Shown here: positions 56,724 through 64,000 of the stretch, one piece after another
Numbering within the stretch: position 1 is the first letter of the stretch
Layout of the letters: each line of letters begins with the position of its first letter
Notes under the pieces: model-generated
What the model saw: only the letters and a program-made list of their open reading frames with translations
What the model was told of the DNA's origin: nothing
Database searches by the model: none
Assembly: GCA_012934845.2 (NCBI GenBank)
Contig: WNNJ02003048.1
Coordinates: 62,001-126,000 of the forward strand
Direction of reading: 5' to 3'
Source: Pomphorhynchus laevis
Taxonomy: Eukaryota; Acanthocephala; Palaeacanthocephala; Echinorhynchida; Pomphorhynchidae
Length of the DNA stretch: 64,000 nucleotides
Made by a program: the position numbers and the translations under genes

Positions 56724-56724
56724 A

Positions 56725-59700
56725 CGTCTAGACATTTTATGTTATAATCCATAACTATGGAATATTGAATTGTATATGTTGCATAAAACGATTTGACTCA
56801 GTTATGCGGATACGTAACTTACAAATATTTTTCATTAAAGAATACTAAAGTCATATCCACGATATGGTTCAGATATCAAAACTTCCAAATATATAAATTT
56901 CAGATTTATAAATGTTCGATATATAAAAATAATAAAATGCATATAATAAAGATATTAATAAATTCAAATGATAAAATTCAAATGATTAGTAACATTGTCA
57001 AACGTTTTATAAAAATGAAAATAAAATTTATTAATATTTTTATTAAAATTTATTAATATGGAAATTAAAATATACATTGTTCTCTTTATTATTAAAATTT
57101 TAAACTATTAATTAAAAATTATTAAATTAGTCCTTAACTATGAAATGGTTTATAATAATTTTCATTTTTTACTGATATTTTTATTGACATTGTTGAAATG
57201 TCAATAAATGTTTATATACACTTACCTAATAAAATGAAAAGTTACAGAGTTTTATTTTATATACACACTTTAAATTAATAAAGTTTTGATTTCATGTTTA
57301 AATCAGCTTTGTTTGCATAGTATCGTGTCATACACTGATCAGCTGGTCAGCGTTTCGAATACCAAAGTCACTATGCGTAATCTCGAAGTTATAGCAGGTG
57401 CGAGGCTACTATAGTCGTTTCGATTCGCAATAAAAAAGCTGGCCCCACCGCCGTTCACAAACAAAATGAAAAACCGAATTTTAACCTGCAACGATGTCAT
57501 AATGGTGTAATTATTGTTAAAGGTCCCGTAGATTATCAAGGATAATAAGCACAACGTAAAAAAAGAAACTTCACAACTTGAAATGATTTAAGGAATTATG
57601 AGTACAGATTTTAGCAAACTCAAAGAGCCTTATCTAAAATAAATATTAAAATATCGAAAATGAATATCGAAATATTAAATGAATTTCGAAAATAAAAATC
57701 GAAATATTAAAAATAAATATCGAAAACGAATATCAAAATATTTAAAATAAATATCGAAAATAAATATCGAAATATTGATTGAATATCAAAAATAAAGGAT
57801 GTAATTATTGTTAAAGGTTCTTTAGATTATCAAGGATAACTAAGTTCTGAATTTTATTTTATAGTGGTATCGGATATGCCGCGATACTTGTGCGTTTGTC
57901 ATAGAGATTCTATTATTTTAATCATCACCCAAAATTAACAAAATCAACATGACGTATATACATAATGCGAAACTGCGTGTACTTAGCAGTTACGACTCTC
58001 GATCGTATTAGCAATAAAGCAGTTTGAAATAGCTTTAATCAGCTTCATGGGTTTAAAGCAACTGAAGACATCATAGGAGTAATAAGCTATATATTCTCTT
58101 TTTCTCAAATCAATTTTGTAATTTGGTTCTAATGTGTTCACGTAGAAATAGTTCTGGAAACAGCATTGGAATAAAGGTAAAATTACCTCACATTAATAGT
58201 CAATATTCAGTATTTCCATTGATAAAAGATATTTATCTTCCTAGTATAAAAATCGTTATGAGTCTTCCTAGTTTTAACGCAACATCGAGAACATAACATC
58301 ATCGTAGTGCTATAAAATTATATGATAAATTATTCTCGCCATATACATCACAATGAAATATGCAAGAAATAGAATTATTAATTCATTACAATGGTAAATG
58401 GAAGATCCACTAGTGACATCTTATCTTGCTTGCGCTCGACAAGAGTGCTATTTAATCTCATGAATGAATGCATATCATGCTGCGTCCTGTGCATATCTCA
58501 GATGTATGGACATACATCTGACTGTCTGGCGGTCCTCATCTGCATTCAGTATTGGGTGGTACCCGTCAATGATGAGACACAATATGTCGAAACAGCAACA
58601 CTAGATTGCTTGTTTCTTAAAATTATTCTTGCCCTTCACATCACAATGAAATTTGCAAGAAATGGAATTATTAATTATTTCTTTGCATTATCAAATGTGT
58701 TCAACAAAGTTGATTGAAGTATCTATCCTACGATCAAAAATTTTTAACGTATTTAATCTCAATAAATGCCAAGTTTATGAAATCTACAGCATATTGAAAT
58801 CTTACTGTTTTAAACTTTTTGACAGTAGCTTTCTTAAAATTGATAATTTAATGTTATTGATATTTAATCTCGATAAATCATCAAAATAATTTATTGAGAT
58901 TTATTAATGATTTATTTACTTCATCCTCTCTTCATCCAAACCAATTTTGGTACATCCAATGGTGTGCAAAAAAAAAGAAGTTGCTGAATCTATATGTCAT
59001 ATAGTCATTGTCAGTCAACGCCATTTATGAATTAAATAAGTTTTAAATAATTTTTTATAAAAATATTTTTTATAATCTTAAATTTCGTAATAAATAATAA
59101 TTTTTATTACAAGATAAATTATCGTTTTACAAATTAATTTTAATTTTTGAAATTTTACAATACAAAAATATCAAAATTCTCTAATAAATTATGTTTGTAT
59201 TTTTTTGTAATATATTTTGATATTAATTATTAAATATTTATTAACTAATAGAATTATTAAAAGTACACTTTCATATTTCCGAATTTAAGAAATTAACGAC
59301 TAATAATTTTTAAATACACGTTATTTATCTGCAGCCTCATAAATCTTCAAAAATAAAAAATAAAATAAAAATACCAATAATTTAAAAATTTGACTTTATT
59401 TTATAAAGAATGCTATAAATATTTGATGATAAAAATAAGCAGTAAATATTAAAAATAGACGGTAAATATTAAAAAGACGATCTAACTGATATATTCAAAT
59501 GTATCTGTAAACCACATAACGACCAAACAAACTATACATCGCAAGAGTCATCACAAGTAATAAACTTGTGCCATTTGTGAATTCGATCTTGATCATCATC
59601 AGTTTGAATGCTCTCTCGATCAATTTTATCAAATTTCGTTTTGCCTATGTAATTACAAAATTACATTTCAAATAAAGCACGTAACAAATTTTTATACTTT

Positions 59701-61706
59701 AATATTTAATCTAAAAATTCAATGCTTATAAGAACCGTTTTGAGTATTAACTTTAAACGTATCATTGCGCATCGAACCAACAACTGATAAAGCACACGAT
59801 AATTCGATTTATGCTCCATTATTTAATCACAATCTCTATAAAATAATAGCATCATACACTCAGAGCGATCACGGATAAGCTCAGACGAGAGGAACATTAA
59901 TTTCATGAAATCATTCCTAGTCATCATCACAGCTGTTGAAAGCACAACACTGACAAACCAAGTACAAAATGATGATACTTATACCCTATCAATGTACGGA
60001 AGAATTTTATGTAAAATACACAGCGTCCATAATAAGCGATCATTCGCATTAAACAATAACTGGATTTAGTGCTCAAATTTAAAAATGAAAATTATAACAT
60101 TAGAAACGTTTCCATGTATTTAGCCGTACCATTAACCTTAGCATAGAAAGTAGAGCTTTAATCTGATAGATGATAACTTCGGGATATGCTTATTTCTAAT
60201 TTTGTTCAATATATTTATTTAGCTTTGATCTTAACTGGTACATATAAGTTTACAAACATTTGATTTTCGTTTGCTCAAAAAATGATTTCGTACATCCAAC
60301 CGCACCTTAAATATCGCGAACATCATTTATTCGTATTTATGATGTCTCGTCATGAACAATGCACCTGTCGATGAAAATAATTTAAGTGAAATCATAAATA
60401 TATCTAAAATAGTAAAAACCCATTAATCTAATAAAAAAAACCATCTCTGAGCCATTTATCGAATACCCAATAATAGATAAATAAATCAAATAAAAACAGT
60501 TAATATTATAATTACAGCTATCAATATCAATTTGTATTCAACATTATACTGAACTTACGATATCACCAGATCAGACTTCGACCTGAAGAACGACACTACA
60601 CTGTTTTTGAAGCAATGAATGTCCTATACAGTTCAAATGTCTCAAATTTGGGCTTACTAACGCGGTCGACATCTTCCAAAATTAATAACTAAAATTATCG
60701 ATAAAGAAATAACGGAAAATACACACACTTATCTTGATGATGCAATTATCCAGTAAGGAAATGAGGAGGAATATCGTTATAGTCTACATAGGTTCATTAA
60801 TGTCACAAAAACATTACATTTATAACTTAAATATCAATATTTTAAGTTGATATGTGCAGCCTGTGCAGTCATTGTTACAATTGGAATTTTTATGACACCT
60901 CATGTTGCTTCAATCCTATATATAAGCCAACAACAGTACTCTACATTTTAGTATTAGTGGACCTCATTAGCTTTTGATCGTTTCACGTTTCGGTGTTTAA
61001 ACAGATAATATCCATCTTGTAAACTATTATGATGATAGTTTATTTATGCATTCAGCTCTGGGTATCAAGCTAAGTATCAGTAAACTTTATAAATTAGTTA
61101 TCACAAACTGATAGTTTTGATATTTGCCGGATAATACTATTTTAAAAGTTAGCATTAAAATGTTTAATTTAATAATCATTAACGTATTAATCGCTTTTTA
61201 AAGAATAATCATTTTTTAACAATAAAATTTGTTTCATTTATGCCTCTTCGATGTGGGTTAGATAACAAGTGAATGTACGTCACGAAATTTTGTTTCGACA
61301 CGAAGTTATCTCCATTGCAGTATGATTGTAGATTACGGTAGTCAATAAATTACATTGAGACTCAGTGAATATAGATATGAATAGGAAAATTAGACTGAAT
61401 TGAATACATGATGTTGCAAAAGTGAGATATGCGTAAGTCAATTTCTGAGATATTAGAATTCGGGTTTGCAGAATATAATAATTTATATATTTCAAATCCT
61501 ACAAACATTATATAATTGAATATATTTTAAATATTTTTTTTATTAAATATTATATTAAATATATTTAATTATATCACTATATATTATTTAATGTAAGTTA
61601 ATATGCTACGTTATTAATTGTAACTATTCGATATTTTCTAACGATTACATAGATAGAGACTAAAATTTAGAATTTATCCAAGGAAAGTTAGTAGCATCTA
61701 ACTTAC
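56725..61706. other. Intergenic/3' flank between the UNC-93-like and HTATSF1-like genes
   Basis: No gene recognised. A direct repeat (TAATTATTGTTAAAGGT...TAGATTATCAAGGATAA) brackets an AATATCGAAAATAAATATCG-type simple array (57,510-57,545 and 57,801-57,836). The 108-codon frame at 58,391-58,717 and others show no motif and are left out. Any 3' exons of the HTATSF1-like gene between here and 61,707 were not recognised. Confidence 0.4.
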
Positions 61707-63975
61707 CATCCCATATGCTGACCATCATGGTTTTACCGTTCTTCCAAAGTCTGTCATTAGTGTACTGAAGACATTTATCAGCTTCTGCCGGTGTACTCAA
61801 CGCTACAGTTATAACGCCTGTCTAAAAAAACATTAATTTATTGAAACTAAATTTAAGAAACGCTCATTACACAGTTGGAAATACACGAATATCACGAACT
61901 GGAGCATAATTTTCGAACATAGTCTTCAAATCATTCTTCACTATAGAAATATCGGAAAATGTCATCTGCAAACGAAATATGGAATATAAAGCACTATGAC
62001 TAATCAGCTTAATAAAACTGCTTCACTCAAGGAATTTTTATTTTAATATATTGAATATTGTAAACAACAAACCAGTTTTATAAATTAAAACATTTCTTTT
62101 ACTTTAATAAAAGCTCAGTCTGAATTTGCTTATTCCACGATTTCTCGTTTCGACTGATTAAATTCAAAATTACGAATGCTTTAAGCACTCGTTTGACAGT
62201 AAAAGATATTGCATTGGAAATTATTGCTGATTAAAAATACTTTATAAAGAAAGTTTGATGTTATCCTTTTATCTCAGTTTTGATTAAATTATAAATGAAA
62301 GCATCGCTAACTTTCATTTAATTTTACATTAACTTCCACTGTCTAAATCTGATCTAATGTTATAAAATACTACAGTATAGATATTGGTGCAAGTGAGCTT
62401 GTGGATGTCTCAGCAAATTTGTGTTATCTAATTTTTGAGTATTTCGATTGTTTGCAGGTTGTTTTCGATTGTTTGGGATATTGTGTAACATCATTATTGC
62501 AACACTTTTAGTATGATGTAGCTTGTGGCTACATATACTAAAGACCGTTCACAATGAAGTTCATAATTTGTTTCAGATTAATTTATAAAACATTTTATTC
62601 AGTTACGAATAAATACCAAAGATATATGATTTATGGTAAATCTAAACTTTCCATAAAATGTAAAAAATATTAATGTTGATATAAGGGTTGCGAAATATTC
62701 GACTTAATCGTCATTCAGTGCAAAACAATTTTGCGAAAACTATGGATATTTCATGCAATAAAATGAATTTTATTGTGCAGCTTAACGTTTAAATAATTTT
62801 CAGGACAAACTTTCTAGTCAAATTAATACGCTATCGAACCGAATTTTAGGTGCTCGATGAACATGTAGCAATTGTTGCTCAAGGAATAGCAAAATATAGG
62901 CACCGCGTAAAGTGTAAATTCCTATTTAAACTCTCTTTAAAATATATTTTTTAAACTCTCGTTTTATGAGCAAGTTTCCGACATTCTTGGACTTCCTCAA
63001 TAAGTTAAATTTCACCAACTATTTCACGAAACGTATACACACGAATCGTAACAAATATAAATTTTAATATCAGGTTGTAAGCACCACGAGAGAAATACTA
63101 CAAAGAGATCGTCGCAAATAGCACATTTACTGCTTTGAGCTAATTGACTCTAATCAGTAGCGTGTACTCCTCACAATTGGATTGGGGTTCGAGACTGCAA
63201 ATATTCAGTCATCAGAAAGGAGAAGTGCTATTTTAATTTGAGGAAACTTATTCTATTATTGATGCCCATCAGCAGTGTATCGTAGTGTTGAATTGTATTA
63301 TCGAGTAGTTAACTTGTGTGTACTTGTGAGTCTACATGGCTTCTGTATTAAAATTTAAAGCAGAAATGGTTTCTATCTAAAGTATTAAATATCTCTAACA
63401 TTTAATTTATTTTTCAGAGATCACTACAAAGCTTATTTAATAGCTTTGGTTATTTTATATCTTTCTATTTAATCTAGCACACGTCTTCTTCAAAGTTTCA
63501 TTAAAAGTTGTAAAATTTGTATTCTGTATATCTGATGATAAAATATATTTTAAATATTTTTTATCCTCTACTAATTTAATTTGCAAAGCAAAGGATTGTG
63601 GATAAAAATCGATTTATATTGTGTATACAAAACGCAAATTATATTTTGTAACCCAATTAAATAATATTAAATAATCTACAAGCATTTAAATGCTTGTAGA
63701 TTATTGTGATAATTATTAATAATTATTATTATTTAATTATTTGTGTACAAAACACAAATTAATTAAATATTTTTGGTAATGTAAAATAGTAAACCTGCAG
63801 ACACTATGTCTTTATGTAAAAATAAAGCACACACTATTATAAACAAATTCTGTTGCATTATATTAAGCATTTACTTACGTTTGGATTGCAGTCGTCGATA
63901 ACATTGCGAACGACCAATATACGGTCAGTTTTAGGTCTTAGTTCTTCTGTATTTTCATCATCCCAACCAAATAAT
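61707..63975 (-). CDS. HTATSF1/Cus2-like splicing factor, three exons covering the C-terminal RRM (UHM)
   Basis: Minus-strand exons 63,975-63,879; 61,965-61,873; 61,821-61,707, with AG/GT borders and matching phases. Joined pieces read LFGWDDENTEELRPKTDRIL...VVRNVIDDCNPN, MTFSDISIVKNDLKTMFENY...APVRDIRVFPT and TGVITVALSTPAEADKCLQY...LWKNGKTMMVSIWDG. This follows the second RRM of HTATSF1/Cus2: RVVI.KN, then DL...C..FG.IR, GV..V.F..PEEAD.CIQ...GRW..GR.ITA..WDG. The family binds SF3B1 through a U2AF-homology motif and helps U2 snRNP. The UHM R-x-F position here appears as RLW. Upstream exons (first RRM) lie beyond the right edge; the phase-1 donor at 61,707 means at least one more 3' exon, not found. 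The first intron is about 1.9 kb, the second 51 bp. Strong divergence from vertebrate proteins. Confidence 0.8.
61966..63878. other. Intron of the HTATSF1-like gene, no feature seen
   Basis: No exon or recognisable repeat. A palindrome ATAATCTACAAGCATTTAAATGCTTGTAGATTAT sits at about 63,671-63,705, written here only as its arms AATCTACAAGCATT/AATGCTTGTAGATT. Confidence 0.4.
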
Positions 63976-64000
63976 CTACAAACATTTTAAAATAAAATTT

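Noticed and set aside
58391-58717. 108-codon plus-strand frame
   Set aside because: No recognisable motif, no splice or repeat context and composition like the flanks.

Overview
The window looks like AT-rich nuclear DNA of an invertebrate animal. Protein-coding genes are split by GT-AG introns, some only about 45-60 bases long and others several kb. The DNA between exons is packed with retroelement relics: CR1/Jockey-like and RTE-like LINEs, Penelope-like pieces, a Ty3/gypsy-type LTR element and a tRNA-derived SINE. I cannot name the species from sequence alone, and nothing suggests a bacterial or organellar source.

Three split host genes can be reconstructed from exon phase and family similarity. 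(1) An SH3BP5-like (Sab/REI-1 family, Rab11 GEF) coiled-coil gene lies on the minus strand at 7,947-12,172; seven internal exons join in frame. (2) An UNC-93-like multipass membrane protein lies on the plus strand at 36,874-56,620; nine exons join to exactly 483 codons plus a stop. (3) The C-terminal RRM/UHM part of a HTATSF1/Cus2-like splicing factor lies on the minus strand at 61,707-63,975 and runs off the right edge. An intronless ORF with two CxxC pairs (20,709-21,269) is unassigned. An ABCB-type nucleotide-binding domain at 27.4-27.97 kb is a pseudogene.

Layout: 0-1 kb, 3' end of an LTR element; 1.1-1.4 kb, SINE; 1.7-5.1 kb, Penelope-like relics (minus strand); 6.7-7.5 kb, a 16-bp minisatellite; 7.9-12.2 kb, the SH3BP5-like gene; 12.2-20.2 kb, LINE relics; 20.7 kb, the CxxC ORF; 23.3-27.65 kb, a near-identical 2,193-bp tandem duplication that cuts through the ABC pseudogene; 28.3-35.5 kb, more LINEs; 36.9-56.6 kb, the UNC-93-like gene, whose introns hold Penelope-like fragments, a 255-bp array, TIR elements, another reverse-transcriptase relic and a decayed duplicate of one of its own exons; 61.7-64 kb, the splicing-factor gene.

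The best leads are RNA structures inside repeats. A degenerate ~270-300 bp tandem array at 54.1-55.4 kb carries, on the minus strand, hammerhead-ribozyme-like cores (CTGATGA, hairpin, GAAAC, short stem, UA), which would fit a retrozyme-like family. The 3' tails of one LINE family share a hairpin whose stem changes by compensating substitutions, and the Penelope-like end units contain a second covarying hairpin. None of these could be folded or searched here.
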